The position numbers were made by a program, and so were the translations under genes. From contig CAWIGP010000002.1 of the NCBI GenBank assembly GCA_963835735.1, positions 868,001 to 932,000 on the forward strand: a stretch of DNA of 64,000 nt, given 5' to 3'. This DNA is from DASQMT01 sp963835735. Its GTDB lineage: Bacteria > Actinomycetota > Thermoleophilia > Solirubrobacterales > Solirubrobacteraceae. The notes beneath the pieces are model-generated. The model was given only the letters and a program-made list of their open reading frames with translations, was not told where the DNA came from and did no database searches. This document shows positions 51,087 through 60,965 of the stretch, one piece after another; positions within the stretch are counted from its first letter, which is position 1, and the number at the start of each line of letters is the position of its first letter.

Positions 51087-51827
51087 TCAGTGAGTGTGCC
51101 CGCCGCGCCGCACGGTGCGCCACGAGTCGCGCGTGATGCGCAGGATCACGAGCGTCATCGCCAGCCCGATCAGCGGGTCGGCCACCTCGATGCCGGCGGC
51201 GACCGCGCCCGCGCTGGCCACTACGGCAAGGCTGACGTAGGCGTCGGCGCGCGCGTGCGCGCCGTCGGCCACCAGCGCCGGGCTGTCGATCCGGCGCCCG
51301 GCTGAGCTGCGGATCATCGCGGCGATCCAGTTGCCCGCGAATCCGACCAGCCCGGCCGCGGCGAGCGGCGCCAGTGCCTCGATCTCGCGCGGATCGATCA
51401 GACGATCGATCGCCTCGTAGCCGGCGACGCAGGCGCTGACGAAGATCGCGAGCACCACGGCCAGGCCCGCCCAGCGCTCCGCGCGGGCGCTGCGCAGCGC
51501 GAACGCGACGCCGAGCGGGATCGCGGTCGCGGCGTCGCCGAAGTTGTGGATCAGGTCGGCGAGCAGCGCCACGCTCCCCGAGACCGCGAACACGGCGGTC
51601 TGCACGATGGCGGTGAGCGCGAGCACGGCGAGCGCGAGACCGACAGCGCGCAGGCCTTCGCGCGAGCGCTTGATCGACTCGTCGACCAGCCCGTGCGTGT
51701 GGCCGTGCGCGCCGGCTGCGCGGTAGAGCGGCGCGGACAGCCGGGGGAGCGTCAGGTGCCGGTGCGGTCCGCGATCGGGGTGCGCGTGCACGCGCCGCCC
51801 GTGGCGATGGTCGATGGCGCCCGTCAC
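51087..51827 (-). CDS. Cation diffusion facilitator (zinc/cobalt efflux) family transporter
   Basis: 246 residues, GTG start. A His-rich cytoplasmic N-terminus (HRHGRRVHAHPDRGPHRHL), then six helices with the CDF metal sites LLADLIHNFGDAATAIP (HxxxD) and LVADGAHARADAYVSLAVV (HxxxD). Shorter than usual because the C-terminal cytoplasmic domain is missing (ends RRGGHTH). Exports divalent metal, probably zinc. Placed right behind the E1 beta gene, six bases away, but function is unrelated to it. Confidence 0.85.
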   Translation of the reverse strand: MTGAIDHRHGRRVHAHPDRGPHRHLTLPRLSAPLYRAAGAHGHTHGLVDESIKRSREGLRAVGLALAVLALTAIVQTAVFAVSGSVALLADLIHNFGDAATAIPLGVAFALRSARAERWAGLAVVLAIFVSACVAGYEAIDRLIDPREIEALAPLAAAGLVGFAGNWIAAMIRSSAGRRIDSPALVADGAHARADAYVSLAVVASAGAVAAGIEVADPLIGLAMTLVILRITRDSWRTVRRGGHTH

Positions 51828-51832
51828 GTCCG

Positions 51833-52837
51833 TTAGCCCAGGACGCTCAACGCGGCAGCGGCGATCCGGTCCTCGTTGGGCATCGCCGCTGTCTCGAGGT
51901 TCTTCGCATAGGGCAGCGGCACCTCCGCCATCCCCAGGCGCTCGACCGGCGCATCGAGATCGTCGAAGCATGCCTTCGAGATCCGCGCCGCCAGCTCGGC
52001 GGTCACGCCGTAGGAGGGCCAGCCCTCCTCGACGCACAGCGCGCGGTTGGTCTTCGCCACCGACGCCGCGACCGTCTCCATGTCCAGCGGCCGCAGCGAG
52101 CGCAGATCGACGACCTCGACCGAGACGTCCTCGTCGGCCGCCAGCTGCTCCGCCACATGCAGCGCGCGCACCGTCGCGAAGCCGTGCGAGACGATCGTGA
52201 TGTCCGACCCCTCGCGCGCGACCGCCGCGCGCCCGATCGGCGTCACGAACTCGGGATCGAGCGGCACCTCGCCCTTCTCCTTGTAGATCGGCAGGTTCTC
52301 GATCACGAGCACGGGGTCCTCGTCGCGTACCGCCGCCTTCAGCAGCCCCTTCGCATCCGCGGGGTTCGCCGGCGCGACCACCTTCAACCCGGGCGTTCCC
52401 GCGAACCAGCCGTCGAACGACTGCGAGTGCTGCGCGGTGAGCTGGTTGCCGGCGCCGTTCGGCGTGCGGATCACGAGCGGGCAGCGGACCTCGCCGCCGA
52501 ACATCGCGCCGATCTTCGCCGCGTGGTTGATGACCTGGTCCATCGCGACGAGCAGGAAGTTGATCGTCATGATCTCGACGATCGGGCGCTCGCCCAGCAT
52601 CGCGGCGCCGATGCCGGCGCCGACGAAGCCCTCCTCGGAGATCGGCGTGTCGCGCACCCGGTCGCCGCCGAACTCCGCCATCAGGCCGGCGGTCACCTTG
52701 TAGGAGCCCTCGAAGACGCCGACCTCCTCGCCCATGATGAACACGCGCTCGTCGCGCGCGAGCTCCTCGCGCAGCGCCAGCCGCAGCGCTTCGCGGTAGG
52801 TCATGACCTCGGTGGCCTGCTCGGTGACGACGCTCAC
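51833..52837 (-). CDS. 2-oxoacid/acetoin dehydrogenase E1 component, beta subunit
   Basis: 334 residues. Transketolase-like pyrimidine-binding domain: REALRLALREELARDERVFI, MGEEVGVFEGSYKVTAGL, DTPISEEGFVGAGIGAAMLG and the C-terminal DLRSLRPLDMETVAASV with CVEEGWPSYGVTAELAARI. With the alpha subunit it forms the thiamine-diphosphate-dependent E1 that decarboxylates pyruvate, branched 2-oxoacids or acetoin. E2 and E3 are not in the window. Starts inside the last four bases of the alpha gene. Confidence 0.9.
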   Translation of the reverse strand: MSVVTEQATEVMTYREALRLALREELARDERVFIMGEEVGVFEGSYKVTAGLMAEFGGDRVRDTPISEEGFVGAGIGAAMLGERPIVEIMTINFLLVAMDQVINHAAKIGAMFGGEVRCPLVIRTPNGAGNQLTAQHSQSFDGWFAGTPGLKVVAPANPADAKGLLKAAVRDEDPVLVIENLPIYKEKGEVPLDPEFVTPIGRAAVAREGSDITIVSHGFATVRALHVAEQLAADEDVSVEVVDLRSLRPLDMETVAASVAKTNRALCVEEGWPSYGVTAELAARISKACFDDLDAPVERLGMAEVPLPYAKNLETAAMPNEDRIAAAALSVLG

Positions 52838-53884
52838 TTGCCCAGCCCCCCGTCGAACACGAGCCCCTCTTCCCCGAACGCGCTGCCCGGTCGCATGCGC
52901 GCGAACTGCTCGTCGGAGCCCTGCGCGTACATCGCCCAGGCGAGCCCGTCGACGTCCGGTTCCGGGCTGTTCAGCGCGAACTCGACGGCCGCCTGCACGC
53001 GCTGCTCCACTCGCTCGTCGATCGCGCGGAGCTCCTCAGTGGTGGAGCCGGCCTCGCGCAGGCGCGACGCCGTGCGCAGCAGCGGGTCGCGCTCCTGGCG
53101 CGAGGTGATCTCGTCCTTGGTCCGGTACGCCAGCCCGGCGTCGGCGACGGAGTGGCCGCGGTAGCGGTACGTGAGCGCCTCCAGCACCGCCGGCTCGCGC
53201 TGCTCGCGCGCGCGCTCCAGCAGGCGGGAGCGACGTCTCGATGACCGCCTCGAGGTCGTCGCCGTCGACCGGCTCGCCGTGCATGCGGTAAGAGCCGGCG
53301 CGCTTGTACAGATCCGGCTCCGCCGAGGCGCGCTCGACCGACGTGCCCATCCCGTACTTGTTGTTGACCACGAGGAACACGATCGGCAGACGCCACAGCG
53401 CGGCCAGGTTGAGCGACTCGTGCCAGGCGCCGATGTTGACCGCCCCGTCGCCGAGCTCGCACACGACCGCCTGCTGCTTGTCCTGGCGTACGAGCGCGAG
53501 CGCGAGCCCGGTCGCGAGCGGGAGTTGACCGCCGACGATGCCCCAGCCGCCGTAGTAGCCGCGGTCGGTGTCGAGCAGGTGCATCGAGCCGCCGCGGCCG
53601 TGCGCGCAGCCGTCGCGGCGCCCGAACAGCTCGGCCATCACCGCTTCCGGCGACGTGCCGCGGGCGAGCGCGAAGCCGTGCGAGCGGTAGCCGGTGACGA
53701 GCAGGTCGTCCTCCTGCATCGCGTCGATCACGCCGACGCAGGTGGCCTCCTGGCCGGAGGAGAGGTGACAGTAGCCGCCGATGCGCGCGGCCTTGTACTG
53801 GCGCTCGGCCTCGGTCTCGAACACGCGGATCAAAAGCATCTGCTCGTACATCGCGAGCAGGTCGGTGCGCGGTGCAATGGCCAC
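52834..53884 (-). CDS. 2-oxoacid/acetoin dehydrogenase E1 component, alpha subunit, one frameshift
   Basis: About 349 residues after correction. GTG start; MYEQMLLIRVFETEAERQYK, GGYCHLSSGQEATCVGVIDA, HGRGGSMHLLDTDRGYYGGW and the thiamine-diphosphate motif GDGAVNIGAWHESLNLAAL...NNKYGMGT are intact. At about 53225, in CTCCCGCCTG, the frame shifts; removing one C restores VIETSLRLLERAREQREPAV joined to LEALTYRYRGHSVADAG. Total length 1051 bases, one over a multiple of three, so a homopolymer error is likely. Overlaps the beta gene and follows the GntR regulator by 2 bases. Confidence 0.85.
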
Positions 53885-53886
53885 GG

Positions 53887-54585
53887 TCAGGCCTCCTCGA
53901 AGAAACCAGGGTGCTGCGCACGGATGCGCGGCACCTCCTGCAGGACGTTGCGTAGGTGGTCGCGCAACAGCGCCTCGGCGCCGTCGCAGTCGTGATCGGC
54001 GACCGCCGAGATCACGCGGCGGTGCTGGTCGATCATGTCGGCGAGATAGCTGGGCACCGGCATGCTCAGCCTGCGTACCCGGTTTAGGTGCCCGCGCGCG
54101 CGCTGGCTCACCGGCCACACGGCGTGGTGCTCGGACAGGTCGCACAGCGCCTGGTGGAACGCGTCGTCGAGCACGTAGAACGCATCGAAGTCGTCGGTGT
54201 CGCGCGCGTGCTCCTGCGCGCGCAGGTTGTCCTCCAGCGCAGCGACGTCGTCCTCGGTCGCGAGCTCGGCCGTGCGGCGCACGCACGCGCACTCGAGCGC
54301 CTCGCGGATGAACTGCGCGTCGGCCACGGCGGGCGTCGAGATGCGGGTGACGAACGTGCCGAGCTGCGGCACGATCTCGACCAGCCGCTCGTCGCGCAGG
54401 CGCACGAGCGCCTCGCGGATCGGCGTGCGGCTCACGCCCAGCCGGGCGGCGAGCTCGTTCTCCGACAACTGCCGGCCGGGCGCCAGCTCGGCGGTGATGA
54501 TCGCCGCGCGCAGGGCGGCGTAAGCCTGCACCCGGGCAGACGTCGTCGAGTGCTCACGCAGGAGCGAGCGGTCGAGTCTGTCCAT
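53887..54585 (-). CDS. GntR-family regulator, FCD subfamily
   Basis: 232 residues. N-terminal winged helix AALRAAIITAELAPGRQLSE, NELAARLGVSRTPIREALVR and LRDERLVEIVPQLGTFV. C-terminal FCD domain with the metal/ligand residues around DDAFHQALCDLSEHHAVW, DMIDQHRRVISAV and D...LRDHLRNVL. First gene of the unit with E1 alpha/beta, so it probably regulates them in response to a carboxylic acid. A palindrome of the FCD operator type lies 10 bases before its start. Confidence 0.9.
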   Translation of the reverse strand: MDRLDRSLLREHSTTSARVQAYAALRAAIITAELAPGRQLSENELAARLGVSRTPIREALVRLRDERLVEIVPQLGTFVTRISTPAVADAQFIREALECACVRRTAELATEDDVAALEDNLRAQEHARDTDDFDAFYVLDDAFHQALCDLSEHHAVWPVSQRARGHLNRVRRLSMPVPSYLADMIDQHRRVISAVADHDCDGAEALLRDHLRNVLQEVPRIRAQHPGFFEEA

Positions 54586-54594
54586 GGCTGGATA

Positions 54595-54606
54595 CTTGCA
54601 TACAAG
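54595..54606. promoter_or_regulatory. Probable GntR operator CTTGCATACAAG
   Basis: A near-perfect dyad (one mismatched pair) resembling the TTGTATACAA-type sites of FCD regulators, placed between the gntR start and the stop of the MocR gene. The leader is short, so binding would block transcription initiation of gntR and the E1 genes. Confidence 0.6.
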
Positions 54607-54609
54607 CCG

Positions 54610-56016
54610 TCACGAACTCGCCCGGATCGCCTCGGCGAGCTCCCGGACGCCGGCGCGGATCGCGGCCTCGGGCAGCTGCGCATAGCCGAGCATGACGGTC
54701 AGCGGACCCTCGTCGCCCGCGGGCCGGTAGTCGCGCGTGGTGTTGAACAGGATGCGGCGCCGGTGCGCCTCGGCGCGGATCGCCTCCTCGTCGTGGCCGT
54801 CGGGAAGGCGGACGGTGGCATGCAGCCCGCCGGCGATGCCGTGGACGGTGGCCTCGGGGAGCGCCTCGGCGAGCGCGGCGACGAGCGCGTCGCGCCGCGC
54901 GCGGTAGCGGACGCGCATCCGGCGCAGGTGCCGGTCGAGCTCGCCGCGCGCGAGGAAGTCGGCGAATGCGTGCTGCTCGATCCGCGCCGTCCCCATGTCG
55001 GCGAGCAGCTTCTCGTGCGCGACGGCGTCGAGCAGGTTCGGCGGCACCACGAGCCACCCGATCCGCAGCGCCGGCGCGAGGATCTTGCTCGCCGAGCCGG
55101 CGTACACGATGCGGTCGGGCTCGAGGCCGTGCAGCGCCCCGACCGCCGCACGGTCGTAGCGGATCTCGGCGTCGTAGTCGTCCTCGATCGCGATCGCGTC
55201 GCGCATGCGCAGCCAGCCCAGCAGCGCGCCGCGCCGCTCGCCCGAGAGCACCGCGCCGGTCGGGTGCTGGTGCGCCGGCGTCACTACCACCGCGTCGGCC
55301 TCGACGCGCTCGAGCTCGTCGATCCGGAGCCCGTCGTCGTCGACCGCGACCGGCACGGGCTGGAGACCGGCGCGCGCCGCGATCCACGTCTGCTCGGGGT
55401 TGCTCGGATCCTCGAGCGCGATCCGCCTCGCGCCGCGCGCCGCCAGCGCGCGGCAGACGATGTCCAGCCCCTGCGAGTAGCCGCAAGTGACGATCACGCG
55501 CGCGGGGTCGCCGACGACGCCGCGCACGCGGCCGAGGTAGTCGGCCAGCGCCGAGCGGAGTGCGTCGACGCCACGCGGGTCGCCGTAGCGGAGCTCCTCG
55601 TCCGGCATCGTCGCCAGCACCTCGCGCAGCGACCGCAGCCAGGCCGCGCGCGGGAACATCGAGACGTCCGGGATGCTCGGGCGGAAATCGAATCGGGGCG
55701 GCGGCGCCGGCGGCGTCGCGACCGCTGTCTCGGCGGCGACCGCCGCCGCCTCGGACACGCGCGGCCGGGCGCCCTGCCGCAGCACCAGGTAACCCTCGGC
55801 GGCGAGCTGCCCGTAGGCGTCGACCGCGACGCGGCGTGAGATGCCGAGCTGGCGGGCGAGGTCGCGCGTCGACGGCACCCGCGCGCCCGGCTTCAGCGCG
55901 CCGTCCCGGATCGCGCCGCGCAGCTGGTCCTCGATCTGCGCGCCGAGCGTCCGCCCGCCGTCGCGGGAGACCGCGAGGAGCAGTTCGATGGGCTGACTGG
56001 TCTCGTTCAGAGGCAC
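54610..56016 (-). CDS. MocR/PdxR-type regulator (GntR helix-turn-helix plus aminotransferase domain)
   Basis: 468 residues from the GTG at 56016; an ATG at 56055 gives 13 more. GntR domain LRGAIRDGALKPGARVPSTR, DLARQLGISRRVAVDAYGQL. Linker, then a fold-type I aminotransferase domain with the PLP-pocket Asp in AIEDDYDAEIRYDR and the PLP-binding Lys in YAGSASKILAPALRIGWLV. MocR proteins sense PLP or PLP adducts and often control a neighbouring divergent gene, here the MFS transporter. Confidence 0.9.
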   Translation of the reverse strand: MPLNETSQPIELLLAVSRDGGRTLGAQIEDQLRGAIRDGALKPGARVPSTRDLARQLGISRRVAVDAYGQLAAEGYLVLRQGARPRVSEAAAVAAETAVATPPAPPPRFDFRPSIPDVSMFPRAAWLRSLREVLATMPDEELRYGDPRGVDALRSALADYLGRVRGVVGDPARVIVTCGYSQGLDIVCRALAARGARRIALEDPSNPEQTWIAARAGLQPVPVAVDDDGLRIDELERVEADAVVVTPAHQHPTGAVLSGERRGALLGWLRMRDAIAIEDDYDAEIRYDRAAVGALHGLEPDRIVYAGSASKILAPALRIGWLVVPPNLLDAVAHEKLLADMGTARIEQHAFADFLARGELDRHLRRMRVRYRARRDALVAALAEALPEATVHGIAGGLHATVRLPDGHDEEAIRAEAHRRRILFNTTRDYRPAGDEGPLTVMLGYAQLPEAAIRAGVRELAEAIRASS

Positions 56017-56019
56017 AGA

Positions 56020-56043
56020 ACTGGATCTTCCATCTGCACCAGT
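56020..56043. promoter_or_regulatory. Dyad ACTGG-N14-CCAGT between MocR and MFS genes
   Basis: Five-base inverted arms at 56020-56024 and 56039-56043 lie between the two divergent starts, in the only relatively AT-rich stretch. A plausible MocR binding site. Confidence 0.4.
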
Positions 56044-56062
56044 GGACCGTAGCATCAGGCCC

Positions 56063-57239
56063 ATGTCCGCGATCGCCGCGACACCCGGAGCAGCCCGCCT
56101 CTTCGCCAGCTCGATCCTCGGCCGGGTGCCGCTCGCGATGCTCAGCATCGCCCTGCTCGTCCACGCCGAGCACCTGACCGGCTCGTTCGCCGCGGCCGGC
56201 ATGGTGACCGCCGCCTACGCGGTCGCGCTCGGAGTCGTCGGCCCGGTGCTCGGCCGGCTCGTCGATCGTCGGGGCCAGACCGCGGTGCTGCTGGCCAGTG
56301 CGCTCGCGTCCGCCACGCTGCTCGTCGCCGTCGCGCTGACGCCGGCGGGCGCGCCGCTCATGCTGCTCGTCGCGCTCGCCTTGGGCATCGGCGCTGCCAC
56401 GCCGCCGCTCGGCGCCTGCCTGCGCACGCTGCTCGGAGCCGTGCTGCCCGACGCCGGCGCCGTGCGCGCCGCCTACGCGGTCGAGGCGACCGCGAGCGAG
56501 CTCGCCTGGGTCTCCGGACCGCCGCTGGCGCTCGGCATCGGCGCGCTCTGGTCGACCGGCGCCGCGCTGGTCGTCGCGGGGATCGTCCTGCTCGGCGGCA
56601 CGGTGGCGTTCTCGCTGCAGCCGGCCTCGCGGGCCTGGCGTCCGGCGGCCGGCGGCGAGCGGCCGCGCGGAGGCTCGCTGCGGACGCCCGCCATGCGCAC
56701 GCTCGTGACCGTGCTCGTCGGCGTCGGCGTGCTCTTCGGCGGCGTCGAGGTCGCGGTCGCCGCGGCGAGCGAGGCGCTCGGCAGCAGCGCCGCGGCGGGC
56801 CCGCTGCTCGCGCTCTGGGGTGCCGGCTCGCTGCTCGGCGGGTTCGTCGCCGTGCGGCTCGGCGGCGCCGACCTCGCGCTCCTGCTCGGGGTGCTGGCCG
56901 CCGGCCACCTCGCGCTCGTCCCCGCCGCCGGCAGCGTCGTCGCGCTCGGCGCCGTGCTGCTCGTGGCGGGCGCCGCGATCGCACCGACCTACGCCACCGT
57001 GTACGCGATGGTCGACCACGCGGCGCCCGCGGGCACCGTGACCGAGGCGTTCGCGTGGCTGGCGACGGCGATCGCGATCGGCGCGTCCGCGGGCGCGGCG
57101 GGCGCCGGCGCTCTGGCCGATCACGCCGGACCGGGCGCCGCGTTCGCGCTCGCCGGCGTCGCCGGGCGCGATCGCCCTGCTCGCCGCGCTCGTCCGCTCC
57201 CCCACGCTGCCGGGCGCGCCCGCGCCGGCCCCCGCCTGA
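56063..57239 (+). CDS. MFS transporter, one frameshift near the 3' end
   Basis: About 391 residues, twelve hydrophobic segments (LGRVPLAMLSIALLVHAEHL; VGPVLGRLVDRRGQTAVLLA as motif A; LLALWGAGSLLGGFVAVRLG). At about 57165 the frame changes from FALAGVAG to AIALLAALVRSPTLPGAPAP, ending at TGA 57237-57239; the length of 1177 is one over a multiple of three. Without correction the frame would run on into the thioesterase gene and create a false fusion. Divergent from and probably regulated by the MocR protein. Substrate unknown. Confidence 0.8.
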
Positions 57240-57262
57240 GCGCGGCACGTAGACTCCGGCGC

Positions 57263-57659
57263 ATGGACGAGGAGGCCTGGCCGGCGCGCGTCGAGCTGCC
57301 GCTGCGCCACCGCGACATGGACGCTCTCGGGCATGTCAACCAGGCGGTCTACCACGAGCTGCTGGAGGAGGTCCGCACGGCGTTCATGAGCCGCGCGCTG
57401 CCCGCTCTGCCGCCCACCGGGTGGGTGCTCGTGCGTACCGAGCTCGACTACCGCAGCGAAGTGCGCATCTCCGACCGCCGGCTGACCGGCGAGTGCCGGG
57501 TCGCGGAGCTCGGGCGCTCGCGCATCGAGCTCGAGAACCGCCTGCTGAAGCCGGACGGCACCGTCGCGGCCGAGGGGCGCGCGGTAGTCGTGACCTGGGA
57601 TGAGGAGACGCGGCGCGCGCGCACGCTCACCGACGACGAGCGCGCCGCGCTGCTGGACC

Positions 57660-57679
<20 letters not shown>
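57263..57679 (+). CDS. Acyl-CoA thioesterase, 4HBT hot-dog fold
   Basis: 138 residues. The 4HBT motif HRDMDALGHVNQAVYHELLE contains the catalytic Asp; ELDYRSEVRISDRRLTGECR and VVVTWDEETRRARTLTDDER complete the fold. Hydrolyses acyl-CoA esters in the cytoplasm. ATG at 57263; its last 20 bases overlap the malic enzyme start, so the genes are coupled. Confidence 0.85.
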
Positions 57680-59090
<1,411 letters not shown>

Positions 59091-59120
<30 letters not shown>

Positions 59121-60065
59121 GCCGCTGGCGGCGGCGATCGCCCGCAGGCAGGGCGCCTCGACCCCCGCGAGGTCGGCCAGCTCGACCACCGAGTGGATCA
59201 GCGCGGCGAGCTCGAGCGGCTTGCCGGCCTCCAGGTCCTGCAGGGTCGAGGGCTTGTGCTCGCCGACCCGCTCCGCGCCCGCGAGCCGCCGCTCGATCGA
59301 CACCGACGGCCGCGCGCCGACCGCGTGGGCGATCTCCAGCGTCTCCTCCATCATCGACGCCACGAGCCGCCGCGTCGGCGGGTGGCGGCACATCTCGGCG
59401 AGCGTCGATCGCGTCAGGACGCTGAGCGGATTGAAGGAGACGTTGCCCATCAGCTTGACCCAGATCTCGTCGCGGACCTGCGCCTCGATCGGGCACTTGA
59501 GCCCGCCGGCGATCATCGCCTCGCTGAACGCCTGACAGCGTGGCGAGATCGAGCCGTCCGGCTCGCCGATCGTGAACCGCGTCCCCTCGAGGTGGCGCAC
59601 GACGCCGGGCTCCGCCAGCTCGGTGCCGGCGTACACGACGCAGCCGATCGCGCGCTCGGGCGGGATCACCCGCGACACCGCCCCGCCGGGGTCGACGGAC
59701 TCGATCCGACGCCCGCCGTAGGCCCCGTCGATGCCGTGGAAGTACCACCACGGAATGCCGTTCTGGCCCGCGACCACCGCGGTCTCCTCGTGCAGCAGCG
59801 GCTCGAGCAGCGGGCCGGCATCCGCGTAGGTGTTCGCCTTCAGCCCGAGGAAGACGACGTCGACCGGCCCGATCTCGGCGGGGTCGTCCGTCGCCGGCGG
59901 TCGCGCCGCGAAGTCGCCACGCGGGGACCGCACGCGGACCCCGTCGCGCCGCAGCGCCTCGAGGTGCTCGCCGCGGGCGACGAGATGCACGTCGGTCCCG
60001 CCGCGCGCGAGCGCCGCGCCGACGTAGGCGCCGATCGCCCCCGCTCCGAGAACCGCGGCCCTCAT
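59091..60065 (-). CDS. 2-dehydropantoate 2-reductase (PanE/ApbA family)
   Basis: 324 residues. N-terminal NADP motif AVLGAGAIGAYVGAALARGG, DVVFLGLKANTYADAGPLLE, and the catalytic Lys in DEIWVKLMGNVSFNPLSVLT; C-terminal helical domain with RPSVSIERRLAGAERVGEHK, PSTLQDLEAGKPLELAAL. Family members reduce ketopantoate or other 2-oxoacids. Lying next to the glyoxylate cluster, it may act on a related substrate; true PanE function is not proven. Confidence 0.85.
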
Positions 60066-60111
60066 GGCCGGCCGCCGCCCGTCGGCATGGTGAGGATCAC
60101 GACGGTTTCCT

Positions 60112-60921
60112 CTATCCGGTCTCGCGGTCCGGAGCTGCCTGGTATCCGAGTACGGCTGACACCTCCGCCGCCTGCTGGCGCAGCAGCCGCCCGAGCTCGC
60201 TGATGTCCGCGTGGACGATCCGGGAGGTCGGAGCGGAGATGCTGATCGCGGCGAACGCCTCGCCCGTGCCGTCGAACACCGGCGCCGCGACGCAGCTCAC
60301 ACCCTCCTCGTGCTCCTCGTCGTCGAGCGCGTACCCGCGGCGGCGGATGCGCGTGAACTCCTCGTTCAGCGACGCGAGCGTCGTGTGGGTGCGCGGGGTG
60401 AGCCGCTCGAACGGCTCGCGCGCGCGCGAGTAGATGTCCGCGATCGTCTTCGCGGGCTGATACGCGAGCATCGCCTTGCCCGACCCGGTGGTGTGCGCAA
60501 GCGCGGAGCTGCCCAGCTCGGTGAACATGCGCATGCTGTGCCGGCCCGCGACCTGATCGACGTAGACGACCCGGTCGCCCACGAGGATCACGAGGTTGGT
60601 GGTCTCGCGCGTGACCGACTGGATGCGCTCGAGGTGCGGCCGCGCGGCGGCGCAGAGGGCGGCGGTCTGCGCCTGCTGCCCGCTCGCCAGCTCGAGCAGC
60701 TTCAGGCCGAGCCGGTAGCGGCCGTGCGTCGAGCTCTGGCGCACGTAGCCCCGATCGGCCAGGCTCGCCAGCAGGCGGTGCGCGGTGCTCACCACGAGCC
60801 CCGTGCGCGCCGCGACCTCCGAGACGCCGAGCTCGCCGCCGGCCGCGACGGCCTCCAGCACGTCGAGCGCGCGGTCGACGGACTGCACGCGGTCCCGCCT
60901 GTGCGTCGTCATGTCCGACAT
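60112..60921 (-). CDS. IclR-family regulator
   Basis: 269 residues. Winged helix DRALDVLEAVAAGGELGVSE, VAARTGLVVSTAHRLLASLA and RGYVRQSSTHGRYRLGLKL; ligand domain with LGSSALAHTTGSGKAMLAYQ and GYALDDEEHEEGVSCVAAPV. IclR/AllR proteins respond to glyoxylate or pyruvate and control gcl-hyi-glxR genes in other bacteria, which matches the neighbours. A matching operator lies 11 bases upstream of the start. Confidence 0.9.
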   Translation of the reverse strand: MSDMTTHRRDRVQSVDRALDVLEAVAAGGELGVSEVAARTGLVVSTAHRLLASLADRGYVRQSSTHGRYRLGLKLLELASGQQAQTAALCAAARPHLERIQSVTRETTNLVILVGDRVVYVDQVAGRHSMRMFTELGSSALAHTTGSGKAMLAYQPAKTIADIYSRAREPFERLTPRTHTTLASLNEEFTRIRRRGYALDDEEHEEGVSCVAAPVFDGTGEAFAAISISAPTSRIVHADISELGRLLRQQAAEVSAVLGYQAAPDRETG

Positions 60922-60931
60922 CCTACGGGAT

Positions 60932-60948
60932 CGGAAGGCGGTTTCCAT
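60932..60948. promoter_or_regulatory. Probable IclR-family operator
   Basis: The dyad GGAA-GGCGGT-TTCC (60933-60946), flanked by ATGGAAACC on the minus strand, fits the TGGAAA/TTTCCA-type half-sites of IclR regulators. It lies between gcl and iclR. Confidence 0.55.
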
Positions 60949-60965
60949 ATCGCGAGAAACGCCGC

